Shown here one piece after another: positions 1 to 7,706 of a DNA stretch of 60,224 nt. The position numbers and the translations under genes were made by a program. The notes beneath the pieces were generated by a model. It was not told the DNA's origin. It searched no databases and was given only the letters and a program-made list of their open reading frames with translations. Where the stretch lies: positions 1 through 60,224 of the forward strand of contig NZ_ADNU01000074.1 in NCBI RefSeq assembly GCF_000178455.1, in the 5' to 3' direction. Source of the DNA: Brevibacterium mcbrellneri ATCC 49030. GTDB lineage: Bacteria > Actinomycetota > Actinomycetes > Actinomycetales > Brevibacteriaceae. The stretch's first letter is position 1, and every line of letters begins with the position of its first letter.

Positions 1-153
1 TTAAACCTTTAGCTTTATAAGACACTCCAATCGAAGGACCACCACTGCCATGACAGCCCGAGATGACGGGGCGAGAAACGTCTCGATAACCCGTCTCGCT
101 GAAAATTGTCTTACCCCCGTGACTTTTTGGGGTTTGTGAGTCATTCTGGAAGC
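1..153 (+). other. Leader of resolvase gene with short inverted repeats
   Basis: No gene is visible here. CGAGA at 72-76 faces TCTCG at 81-85, and GCGAGA at 71-76 also faces TCTCGC at 94-99. A C-run at 114-118 is followed by TTTTTGGGG at 124-132. Serine resolvases often recombine at sites just upstream of their own gene, so this may be a res-like site. That is inference from position only. Confidence 0.25.
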
Positions 154-756
154 ATGAGGCTTCTGGGATACACGCGAGTCAGTACCGCTGGACAAGATGC
201 CCAACTCCAACTCGATGCACTCCTTGACGCAGGGGTTCAGAAACGCGATGTGTTTTCAGACGTGACGTCCGGAAGCAAAGTAGCGAAACAGCGACCGGGA
301 ATGAAACGGCTCCTCGACTACGCCGAAGACGGCGACACCGTCGTTGTGTGGCGCATCGACCGACTTGGCCGATCACTCCTCGACGTGCTGGCAACTGTGA
401 ACCATCTCCGCGACCGCGGAGTGAAAGTCCGTTCCGTCTCAGACAACATCGACCCTGAGACCTCGTCGGGACGCATGATGCTGGGAATGCTCGCCACCCT
501 GGCCGAGTATGAACGTGAACTCATCACTGAACGCGTCAACGCCGGCATCGCGGCAGCTAAGCAGAACGGCACCAAGTTCGGACGGCCGCCAGTAGACCCG
601 GACGAGATCGCTCAGAAGCTCGAGATCGCCGAAGACGCCCGCGCCAAAGGGCGCACCGCTGAAGACGCAGCACGCTTGGTGGGCTGGTCGCGAGCAACCT
701 TGTATCGACACCGTCAGGCCGCCGGCACTGACGACACGTTGGCCGAACCGGTGTGA
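154..756 (+). CDS. Serine recombinase, resolvase/invertase family
   Basis: This 200-residue protein would cut and rejoin DNA through a covalent phosphoserine link. The N-terminal catalytic domain opens with YTRVST, which puts the nucleophile at Ser10. The arginine motif RIDRLGRS follows, and the long dimer helix contains EYERELITERV. A GRP hinge then leads to a C-terminal helix-turn-helix (AARLVGWSRATLYRH), the normal layout and length of the small Tn3/Pin group. I chose ATG 154 because the family motif begins at residue 6 and GGAAG lies directly before it; the frame is open further upstream from a TTG at 106. The next open frame, two bases after the stop, is a transposase stump, so this is probably the surviving resolvase of a transposon. 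Confidence 0.9.
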   Translation: MRLLGYTRVSTAGQDAQLQLDALLDAGVQKRDVFSDVTSGSKVAKQRPGMKRLLDYAEDGDTVVVWRIDRLGRSLLDVLATVNHLRDRGVKVRSVSDNIDPETSSGRMMLGMLATLAEYERELITERVNAGIAAAKQNGTKFGRPPVDPDEIAQKLEIAEDARAKGRTAEDAARLVGWSRATLYRHRQAAGTDDTLAEPV

Positions 757-757
757 G

Positions 758-919
758 ATGGACGGGCCGGAGAAGTGGCGAATACTTCGACTCCACGTCG
801 AAGACGACATTCCTCTGACAACCATGGCCCACGACACCGGCCTTGGCTTCCGGACCCTGCAACGCTGGCACGCAGGGATGTCATATCACCGCCATTTATC
901 GCTGAAGCTCACATACTAA
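758..919 (+). pseudogene. Truncated Mu/integrase-type transposase, N-terminal stump
   Basis: A 53-codon frame begins two bases after the resolvase stop. It reads EKWRILRLHVEDDIPLTTMA and then TGLGFRTLQRWHAG before leaving the family pattern and stopping at TAA 917-919. This matches the first helix-turn-helix of actinobacterial Mu-type transposases, whose consensus resembles RLHVEDGVPLTxLAR...RTLQRWH. The catalytic core is missing, so it cannot transpose. The pairing with a resolvase is typical of such transposons. The family call rests on this short motif only. Confidence 0.6.
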
Positions 920-954
920 GGTTCGACTAGCCTTGAAGAAAGGAAACACAGAAA

Positions 955-1812
955 GTGGCGCGACGAGCAACTCTCCCGATCCTCATTTTTCTCTTGATGA
1001 CGTCCGGGTGTAGTGAGAACTCCGGCGTTGATGTTCACTCCGACTCCCCGGAAATCTCCGTCGGCGCGACTAGCGCCCACAGCCTCCCGCCTATCACCGG
1101 TGTCTTCGACTATCAGCTTGGCGGCGCGTATTCGTTGCCAACCCCGATTGATGTGGTCGTGCGAGATGCGTCCGCCGAACCTTTAAGCGATGCCTACAGT
1201 GTCTGTTATGTCAACGGCTTCCAAACACAGCCCGATGATGCCGCAATGTGGAAAGAACATGCTGATCTTCTTCTCCACAACAAGCACGGGGACTTGGTCA
1301 CTGATCCCGATTGGGACGACGAGTACATTCTCGACCCCTCTACTCCAGACCAGCGTGCGGACATATTGAAGATCATCTCTCCGATCATCACAGGCTGCGC
1401 GAATGCCGGATATGACGCTGTCGAGATCGATAATCTCGACTCGTTTGACCGGTTCGCTCAAATCGAACAGAACGCCGCGATGACACTTGCATCAGCTTAT
1501 GTCGAGATCGCGCACGATGCAGGGCTCGCGATAGCCCAGAAAAACGCCGCTGAGATCGCGAGATCGGCACACGAGGACCTCGGCTTCGACTTCGCAGTCA
1601 CCGAGGAATGCGGCAGCTATGACGAATGCGACGCGTATACGAGCGTCTATGGCCCTCACGTCCTGGAGATCGAATATCCAGATAGCCTCGAAGAAGCTGG
1701 GATGACGTTTGCCGATGTCTGCGCTCTTCCGGACCGGGCACCACTGACGATACTCAGGGACCGTGCCCTAGTTGCCCGCGGCGCTAAAGGCTATCGCCTG
1801 GAATCATGTTGA
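955..1812 (+). CDS. Putative GH114-type glycoside hydrolase lipoprotein (endo-alpha-1,4-polygalactosaminidase-like)
   Basis: This 285-residue predicted lipoprotein has a hydrophobic N-terminus ending LMTSGC (Cys19 would be lipidated), so it should be anchored outside the membrane. The mature part reads FDYQLGGAYSLP, then CYVNGFQTQPD, DPDWDDEYILD and AVEIDNLDS. These are hallmarks of the TIM-barrel GH114 family, whose founding member cuts galactosamine polymers. Acidic residues in the DWDDE and EIDNLD segments are the likely catalytic or substrate-binding ones. The GTG start is supported by AGAAAGGA ten bases upstream. It lies in the accessory block directly after transposon remnants, which suggests it arrived by transfer. 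The natural substrate is unknown. Confidence 0.75.
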   Translation: MARRATLPILIFLLMTSGCSENSGVDVHSDSPEISVGATSAHSLPPITGVFDYQLGGAYSLPTPIDVVVRDASAEPLSDAYSVCYVNGFQTQPDDAAMWKEHADLLLHNKHGDLVTDPDWDDEYILDPSTPDQRADILKIISPIITGCANAGYDAVEIDNLDSFDRFAQIEQNAAMTLASAYVEIAHDAGLAIAQKNAAEIARSAHEDLGFDFAVTEECGSYDECDAYTSVYGPHVLEIEYPDSLEEAGMTFADVCALPDRAPLTILRDRALVARGAKGYRLESC

Positions 1813-1947
1813 CCCAGACCTAATATGCGCGTCAGAGACTGATCAGATGGTGCGCAGTGCTTCTGGCATATTTCACCGCGAGAACGACGCACTGTGGATA
1901 CCGATCGCAGGCGGACCACCTCAAGCGAGGTCCACCCTTTCGACAAG

Positions 1948-1990
1948 ATGATGGTTGGGCCCAAATACTATTTGAGGGCCCAACCATCAT
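1948..1990. terminator. Hairpin between convergent genes
   Basis: ATGATGGTTGGGCCC (1948-1962) is matched perfectly by GGGCCCAACCATCAT (1976-1990), a 15-bp stem with a 13-base loop. It separates the plus-strand lipoprotein gene from the minus-strand secreted-protein gene. There is no clear U-run on either side, so a bidirectional terminator is likely but not certain. Confidence 0.65.
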
Positions 1991-2019
1991 GGTATTGCCT
2001 GGGATGCGTCTGACAGTAC

Positions 2020-2526
2020 TCAGAGGCCGCCGTTGATCTTGATGAGATTGTCGTCGGCACGTTCGATATTGCCGTAGGTTCCCCAGTTCAACCATCCGCC
2101 GTCGCCGTTGTTGACGACCTGGCCGGGCCCGCTAAACCAATAGATGACATAGTTCCCGCCTTTGATGTCGATGTTCTTAGCATCGGCGATTTCTCCGGAG
2201 ACCTGAATGTCTTGGTTCTTATTGACCACGGCCACCGACATGCGATCCGGATTGTCCTTGCTGTAGTAACCGACTTCCGTGGCGGCTTTGACAGCGCCAG
2301 AGCGATCGTCTTGGTCATTGACTGCAGCGACAATGGAGTCCACGATAGCGACCGGGTCAAAGTTGACATTGACGTTACCTGAACCTGAGTACGATGAAGA
2401 AGAACTGGCTGGCTTCTCATCGGCAGCTGCTGCGGGATTCGCGGCGGCAATACCGATACCAGCAAAGGCAACACCAGCGATAGCTGTAGTGGCGAGTGCG
2501 CGGTGGATGTGATTCTTCTTGGTCAT
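2020..2526 (-). CDS. Small secreted protein of unknown function
   Basis: This 168-residue protein starts with a classical signal peptide: a KK-containing N-region, a hydrophobic core, then Ala-rich cleavage near residues 33-35. A Ser-rich stretch follows (residues about 40-48). The mature part holds GNVNVNFDPVAIVDSIVAAV, an apparent beta-rich centre, and a C-terminal WLNWGTYGNIERADDNLIKI. I do not recognise the family. It is probably released to, or held at, the cell surface. ATG 2526 is preceded by GAAAGG. The gene stands alone, between the hairpin at 1948-1990 and a long leader that separates it from the surface protein gene. Confidence 0.75.
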   Translation of the reverse strand: MTKKNHIHRALATTAIAGVAFAGIGIAAANPAAAADEKPASSSSSYSGSGNVNVNFDPVAIVDSIVAAVNDQDDRSGAVKAATEVGYYSKDNPDRMSVAVVNKNQDIQVSGEIADAKNIDIKGGNYVIYWFSGPGQVVNNGDGGWLNWGTYGNIERADDNLIKINGGL

Positions 2527-2954
2527 TTCTGATGGCCTTTCATTGGGCTTCCCGTCAGGGAATTGCTTACTGTCTGGCTTATTCCTGCATCGACACTTTT
2601 CGGCATGTCGAGTACATTCAGCAAATCTGACGTGTCTGCTCTACGCAAGGCTTGGTGAAAGGTTTTGAGTTTTTGTTCAGGGAAAGTAGAAGTTTCCCCA
2701 AGCCGAGGAATCCGAAGGGCTTGACATCGAAAATCGCTTGTTTGCAGTCATCGTTAAGGCGTGGCGTGAGAACTTTACTGATAGTTTTCTGTGAGCCTGT
2801 GGAGTCAAAAATGGGCGAGTAGTCCCTTTGCGTTTTGTCCAATGCCTCCGGCGTCTTGCCAATCTGGCAGGCGCAAGACAGAGGGTTGGCGCGGCCGATG
2901 ATCTCGAGAGGCAATACCGGCCACTGCGTGCGCGTTCTGTAGGAGCTACAACAA
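2527..2954. other. Long non-coding leader of the secreted protein gene
   Basis: No convincing gene is present; open frames on both strands lack recognisable motifs and start signals. An inverted repeat TCGACA (2590-2595)/TGTCGA (2606-2611) with a 10-base spacer lies about 65 bp upstream of the secreted-protein start and could be an operator. I see nothing else interpretable. Confidence 0.4.
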
Positions 2955-3002
2955 TAGCCACGCCCCGAGTAGCTTCATCAAGAAGCACTCAGGACGTGGC
3001 TA
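2955..3002 (-). terminator. Terminator of the LPRTG surface protein gene
   Basis: TAGCCACG (2955-2962) pairs with CGTGGCTA (2995-3002). The stem continues imperfectly inward through GAGT and GCTTC segments. Read on the minus strand, the stem is followed by TTGTTGT. It lies about 75 bp after the stop of the 817-residue surface protein. Confidence 0.6.
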
Positions 3003-3076
3003 GAGTTTCCGTTCAGACCATCAACCGTCGAGCCAAAACACCTCAGGTAGAGGAATGGCTCTGCGTTGAAGAACGA

Positions 3077-5530
3077 TCAGTTCAAACGCTTGCGCTTCAT
3101 AGCGAGAACGAGAGCCGAGCCTCCAACAAGAAGCGCGAGACCTGCTCCGAGAACGCCCCAGGCAGCTCCACCGGTCCGCGGCAGATTGTCACCGCTGTCC
3201 TTCGGCGGCTGAGTGCTTCCGGGCGTCGACGGTGCCGGAGAACTCGGGGTACTCGGCGGGGTCGACGGTGTTTCTTCCTTTGGCTTGTCGATCGTGTTGG
3301 TGAGAACAACGCTGACATCCGCAGAATCGGTGAGGGCGAAATCATTGTCCGAGAACTTGTGTCCCGTCCATGATCCGCCTTCAACAGCCTCTGGCGTCTT
3401 TTCCTCGAGATGGATCTTCGCGTTCACCGGAAGCTGTGGAGATTCAACTGCCGAGCCATCAGCACGAAGGTCCAGAGTTCCCTGACCCGCGTCGTAACCT
3501 GGACCCGCCGGGTAGGAGTACTCGACGGTGAAAACGGCATTGTCATCGACGAGTTCCTTACCGGATCCGTCAAGCTGCTTCTTGAGAGAGAACGCAGCAG
3601 TGCGGAGATGAACCGGATTATCCAAGTTGATGGCAACGGTGTTGTCCTTGAGAACCGTGAACTCCGAATGGTCGAATACAGGTTCGCCCCATTCTGCGCC
3701 GTCGGGATCTTCGGCGGTGACCTCTGTCAGTGTGACTTTCGCGCCCGCTGGCAGATTGTCGACCTTGGCAGTGTCGCCTGCCTTGACCTCGACGGTGCCC
3801 TCACCGGCTTTGATTCCGAGTGAATCATCGGCTGGGTAGGAGTATTTGACCGTGAACACGGTGCCTTCTGGCACAGTGTCGACCCCGTCGCCGCTGAGCG
3901 ACTTGGTGACTGAGAACGCACCGACGTTATCGGTGATCGGATTGGTCACAGTGACGGCAGTAGCATCAGTCCCGTCGGCGCTGATAGTCAGTGTATTCGG
4001 GCTGATCTGCGGTTCACCCCAGGTAGCTCCAGGAATTTCGGCAGGGGCCTCTTCCGACAATGTCAGTTCAGCACCCACGGGGAGAGCGTCGCTTTCCACC
4101 GTCTCGCCACTGGCGGGGAGTTCGAGCTTCCCGGACCCAGCTTCGAAACCATCACCCGCAGGATAGGAGTAGTTCAGGGTGAACGTTGTCGAATCATCGA
4201 CACGATGCTTGCCCGTGCCTTCGATAGCCTTCTTGGCTGAGAATTTGCCCTTCTGCAGGTTCGCCGTATTAGTCAGGTCCACTGCGGTGGCTGTTCCGCC
4301 GACAAGCGTGAAATCGTTCTTAGAGAACTTGGGCTTTTCCCACTTCACTGACGCTGAGTCGGCAGGTTTCACCTCGTCGAGGTGGACTGTTGAGTCCTTG
4401 GGGAACTCGGGGCTCTTGACAGTCTCTCCACCTTTGACAGTGAGGGTTCCCGTCTTCTTCTCGCCATTAGGCTGCGTCACCGTGTAGTTGACGGTGAAAG
4501 CCTGATCGGCAGCGATTTTCGCATCGCCTGCGATCTTCTTGGTGATATCGAAACGGCCAACGTTGGTACCGATACCGGTTCCGCCGCCTCCGGTGCGCTT
4601 GACGGTCACGACTTCAGTGGTACGAGTAGTGGTGCCCACTGTGACCTTCGCCTGGTTCGTGTACTCACCCGAAGCTCCGGAGTCGGTGGTATCTGCCGGA
4701 ATGTTGATTCGGTAATAGGCGCCCTTTTCAGCCGTCCAGGAGACCTTCGCACCGTCGTTCTCTACAGTGAAATCGCTCTTGGGGAGATCTTTGGTGTAAT
4801 GCGGGGTCTGCTTGCCATCGCCTGCATCGTAAATCTCGGTGGCTTTCTGGACTTTGATCTTGTCGGCGTCAATTCTCTGGTTCGGGCCGATGATGTCGTC
4901 GACAACGATCTGTTCGCCACCGGCCATACCCTCCTTAGGTGCCTCGATGTCAATCCACCAGCTGACGAACTCACCGTCGTTATGGTAGTAACCGAACTTC
5001 CGCGAGTCCTGCCCCGTGAAATCACAGCCTACGGTGCACTTGCGTGGTGTGACATCGATGCCAGGCATCTTGCCTTCTACGTTGTCGAAAGTGAACTCTT
5101 TATGCTCAATCTCTTCCACATCGACTTTGACAGTGACCCAGAAGTTGAAAGTACCCTTGAGCCCGATTGGGTTCTTCTTGATGTAGTCATCACTGATCGT
5201 GCACGTCAGCTCAGTAGCAGTCGCTTTGCATTGACCCACGATCTCGCCGCTGCCGTCACTGGACGTGAGGTTGAAGCTGTCGACGTTGCCCTGGAGTTCT
5301 TCCGGAAGGGCGAGGGTGAATCCTGCAGGCGTACCCGGATTGTCAGGCAGCGACCACTCACCGGAGAGCTCGGCCTTCTTGTTCTCTTCGACGCTCTCTT
5401 TCACGAAGTGCAAGTTGGACACTGTGGCCTCTGTAGCGAATGAGTCCGCAGCTTGAGCTGCAGTCACACCCATTCCCGTCACCATAAACATCGCGCACGT
5501 CAACGCGATTACTTTCGATATCAAATGCAT
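3077..5530 (-). CDS. LPXTG-anchored surface protein with four Ig-like (DUF5979/SpaA-like) repeats
   Basis: This 817-residue cell-wall-anchored protein is probably an adhesin or pilin-like stalk. A signal peptide covers residues 1-28. An N-terminal domain (about 30-310) contains two close cysteines (KCTVGC, 165-169). Four related modules of about 100 residues follow at 325-424, 428-532, 537-639 and 644-747. Each starts with F(S/D)(L/V/I)xK and contains a FTVxYSYP strand and a late LxNT/DNP strand, as in actinobacterial repeat domains built around sortase substrates. A Pro/Ser/Thr stalk (750-780) leads to LPRTG (783-787), a hydrophobic stretch and a KRKR tail, the standard sorting signal. GGAAGG precedes ATG 5530. 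No dedicated sortase gene is adjacent, so a housekeeping sortase elsewhere probably anchors it. The ligand is unknown. Confidence 0.9.
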   Translation of the reverse strand: MHLISKVIALTCAMFMVTGMGVTAAQAADSFATEATVSNLHFVKESVEENKKAELSGEWSLPDNPGTPAGFTLALPEELQGNVDSFNLTSSDGSGEIVGQCKATATELTCTISDDYIKKNPIGLKGTFNFWVTVKVDVEEIEHKEFTFDNVEGKMPGIDVTPRKCTVGCDFTGQDSRKFGYYHNDGEFVSWWIDIEAPKEGMAGGEQIVVDDIIGPNQRIDADKIKVQKATEIYDAGDGKQTPHYTKDLPKSDFTVENDGAKVSWTAEKGAYYRINIPADTTDSGASGEYTNQAKVTVGTTTRTTEVVTVKRTGGGGTGIGTNVGRFDITKKIAGDAKIAADQAFTVNYTVTQPNGEKKTGTLTVKGGETVKSPEFPKDSTVHLDEVKPADSASVKWEKPKFSKNDFTLVGGTATAVDLTNTANLQKGKFSAKKAIEGTGKHRVDDSTTFTLNYSYPAGDGFEAGSGKLELPASGETVESDALPVGAELTLSEEAPAEIPGATWGEPQISPNTLTISADGTDATAVTVTNPITDNVGAFSVTKSLSGDGVDTVPEGTVFTVKYSYPADDSLGIKAGEGTVEVKAGDTAKVDNLPAGAKVTLTEVTAEDPDGAEWGEPVFDHSEFTVLKDNTVAINLDNPVHLRTAAFSLKKQLDGSGKELVDDNAVFTVEYSYPAGPGYDAGQGTLDLRADGSAVESPQLPVNAKIHLEEKTPEAVEGGSWTGHKFSDNDFALTDSADVSVVLTNTIDKPKEETPSTPPSTPSSPAPSTPGSTQPPKDSGDNLPRTGGAAWGVLGAGLALLVGGSALVLAMKRKRLN

Positions 5531-5829
5531 ACAGCACCTTCCACTTCTTCGGCTACCGGGCGGTAGCTGTTGTTTCTAGTCACATGTAGTCTGGCATGAG
5601 TACAGCTTCTTCGGAAGTTCTGTTCAGGAGACGTAGAACATAAACGGTGTGAGTCTCCACTCAATCGCGAGGCGCACGCACCCTGCGTCAGCACTCCCCT
5701 TAAACGATTCGACACTCCGCCAACGCTGAACCGTTCACCCTCAACAGGGGATCCGTGGCGAGGAAACCGGCAGAGATTCAGCGTTACCCTAGGCCTCCCT
5801 GCCCAAGCGTTCCCACTCAGTGTGTGCTG
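5531..5829. other. Intergenic region upstream of the surface protein gene
   Basis: It holds the promoter and leader of the minus-strand surface protein, with GGAAGG six bases before its ATG, and the 3' side of the HTH gene. I see no gene, repeat or strong hairpin. Confidence 0.4.
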
Positions 5830-6039
5830 TCAGCTATCGGGTGAGTGTTTGAGGACATCGCCGGGCTCGCAGTCGAGCACTCTGCAAATAGCATCGAGAG
5901 TCTCGAAACGCACAGCTTTGGCGCGGCCATTCTTGAGTACCGCAACATTGGCGGGAGTAATTCCGATCGCGGCCGCGAAGTCCCCTACAGACATGCCACG
6001 TTCTGCGAGGAGAACATCAATCTTCACATCAATGGCCAT
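5830..6039 (-). CDS. Small XRE-family HTH regulator (YozG-like)
   Basis: This 69-residue protein is essentially one Cro/CI helix-turn-helix domain. VGDFAAAIGITPANVAVLKNG forms the turn and recognition helix, and DAICRVLDCEPGDVL closes the fold. It matches the small YozG-type regulators usually encoded beside a DUF2975 membrane protein. That is the case here: its ATG lies one base after the stop of the membrane protein gene, so the two are translationally coupled. It probably controls its own operon, and the membrane partner may modulate it. That role is inferred from the pairing. Confidence 0.85.
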   Translation of the reverse strand: MAIDVKIDVLLAERGMSVGDFAAAIGITPANVAVLKNGRAKAVRFETLDAICRVLDCEPGDVLKHSPDS

Positions 6040-6040
6040 C

Positions 6041-6571
6041 TCAGATGACCTGCTTCAGTTCGGAATGGATGCCGGTAGCACGTTTTATAAGGTCGCGAAG
6101 CACAACGAGGACCAAGCTGGCAGTAACGCAGGCAGCAGCGCCCGCGGCACCGAAGATAAGGAGCGCATTGGACGTGCTGTCATCTGCATCGTCAGGGAAT
6201 GCGCCGGTAGGCAGTTCGGGCGATACGAGGTCGACAAAAGTAGCGAAAAAACACACCACCGCGGCGGCAAGGCACGCCCCGATGAGGACGTTCATCCAGA
6301 TAATGGAAGCACGAGAAAAGACCTTGTCCCCCCAGCACTGAAGCGAAAGCATCGCCGTGGCGACGAGCACCGCTTCGAAGCAGGCGATCCCGATGATGCC
6401 AATGAACGTCAACCCGGTATATGCGCGTGCGATGACAGGATCAAACTGAGCCTCGGCGGCGAGAGACCCTGGCACGATGACGATCTGCGCGAATAGGCAT
6501 ACGAGAAACCCCAAAGCCAAGAATGAGATAAGAGTGACGATGAGCGTGTGACGCACAAATAAAGAATTCAT
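6041..6571 (-). CDS. DUF2975-type four-helix membrane protein
   Basis: This 176-residue protein has four predicted membrane segments, at about 10-32, 50-75, 90-115 and 135-160. It matches the size and topology of the DUF2975 family. It is the first gene of a two-gene operon with the HTH regulator downstream. No biochemical role is known for the family. There is no Shine-Dalgarno; the ATG lies six bases after a -10 hexamer, so the mRNA is probably leaderless. The promoter region abuts a decayed insertion sequence. Confidence 0.75.
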   Translation of the reverse strand: MNSLFVRHTLIVTLISFLALGFLVCLFAQIVIVPGSLAAEAQFDPVIARAYTGLTFIGIIGIACFEAVLVATAMLSLQCWGDKVFSRASIIWMNVLIGACLAAAVVCFFATFVDLVSPELPTGAFPDDADDSTSNALLIFGAAGAAACVTASLVLVVLRDLIKRATGIHSELKQVI

Positions 6572-6577
6572 GTATCG

Positions 6578-6606
6578 ATTATCATTAGCTATCTATCGTT
6601 TGTCAA
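6578..6606 (-). promoter_or_regulatory. Consensus sigma-70-type promoter, leaderless start
   Basis: On the minus strand TTGACA (6601-6606) is separated by exactly 17 bases from GATAAT (6578-6583). The ATG of the membrane protein follows six bases later. This is close to ideal spacing, and it implies that transcription starts at or beside the start codon. Confidence 0.75.
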
Positions 6607-6611
6607 TCGAT

Positions 6612-7706
6612 TGGCGGCCCACGATCTTAATGGTCACCATCCGCCGCTACCGATGCACCGGCTGCGGGCACGTGTGGCGCCAGAACACCAGCCGTGCGGC
6701 TGAGCCGCGGGCGAAGCTCTCACGTCGTGGGCTGCGGTAGGCACTCGAAGCAATCGTGGTCACCCACCTCACCGTGGCACGGGTCGCTGAGGGCCTCGGG
6801 GTTGCGTGGGACACCGCGAATGACGCTGTCCTGGCCGAAGGCAGACGGGTCCTGATCGACGATGCGGCCCGTTTCGACGGCGTGAAGGATGTTGGCGTCG
6901 ACGGGCAAGTGTGGCGCCACACTAGGCGTGGGGACAAGTTCGTCACCGTGATCATCGATCTCACTCCAGTCCGTGACGGCACCGGCTTGGCCCGGCTGAT
7001 CGACATAGTCGAAGGACGCTCCAAACAGGCGTTCAAGACCTGGCTCGCCGCCAGACCTCAAGCCTGGCGCGGTCGTGTTGAGGTGGTCGCGATGGACGGG
7101 TTCACCGGGTTCAAGACCGCGACCGCCGAGGAACTGCCCGACGCGGTGACGGTCATGGACCCGTTATGTGGTCCGGCTGGCCGGCGATGCTCTCGACCGG
7201 TGCCGACGCCGAGTGCAACTCGCGATCCTCGGCCGCCGCGGGCTCAAGGGTGATCGGCTCTACTCCGACCGCTGGACCCTCCACTCCGGTGCCGGGGCTC
7301 CTCACCGACAATCAGTCCGCCCGACTCACCGCCCTGTTCACCACCGATGACCACGTCGAGGCCACTTGGGGCATCTACCAGCGCATGATCGCCGCCTACC
7401 GTCACGAGGAGCAGCGCCGTGGTCGCGAACTGACGGTGAAGTTGATCGAGTTCGTCAGTCACGGTGTCCCCGCCGTGCTGGTCGAGGTCATGAGCATGGG
7501 GCGGACGCTGGCCAAACGCGCCGACGACATCGTCGCGTTCTTCGACCGGCCCGGCACTTCCAACGGACCCACTGAGGTTCTGAACGGACGGCTTGAGCAT
7601 CTACGCGGCTCGGCCCTGGGGTTCTGCAACCTGACCAAACTACATCGCCAGGAGCCTCCTGGAGGCCGGAGGCTTCGAACCACAACTACACCTTGGAATG
7701 GGATGA
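6612..7706 (+). pseudogene. Decayed ISL3-family transposase
   Basis: Homology begins abruptly at WRPTI (6612), so the 5' third of the gene is gone. It runs through the zinc-finger-like RCTGCGHVWRQ, an in-frame TAG at 6738-6740, and then the DDE region (FDGVKDVGVDGQVWRH, VVAMDGFTGFK). A small deletion near 7160-7168 shifts to the frame reading VRLAGDALDRCRRRV. An extra G near 7290 shifts again to LLTDNQSARLTALF and DRPGTSNGPTE. An extra A near 7640 shifts a third time to the expected end, with TGA at 7704-7706. One nonsense change and three frameshifts make it inactive. No clear terminal inverted repeats are left. Its right end is joined to a surface-protein gene. Confidence 0.85.

Noticed and set aside
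2828..3373. Plus-strand open frame overlapping the end of the LPRTG gene
   Set aside because: It overlaps the coding C-terminus and the terminator hairpin, has no recognisable domain, and lacks a start signal.
3077..5530. Complete pilus operon
   Set aside because: There is no class C sortase, tip or base pilin next to the repeat protein, so only a single surface protein is supported.
5830..6571. HTH/DUF2975-type pair as a toxin-antitoxin system
   Set aside because: The pair is known as a regulator with a membrane partner. Nothing in the membrane protein looks like a toxin.
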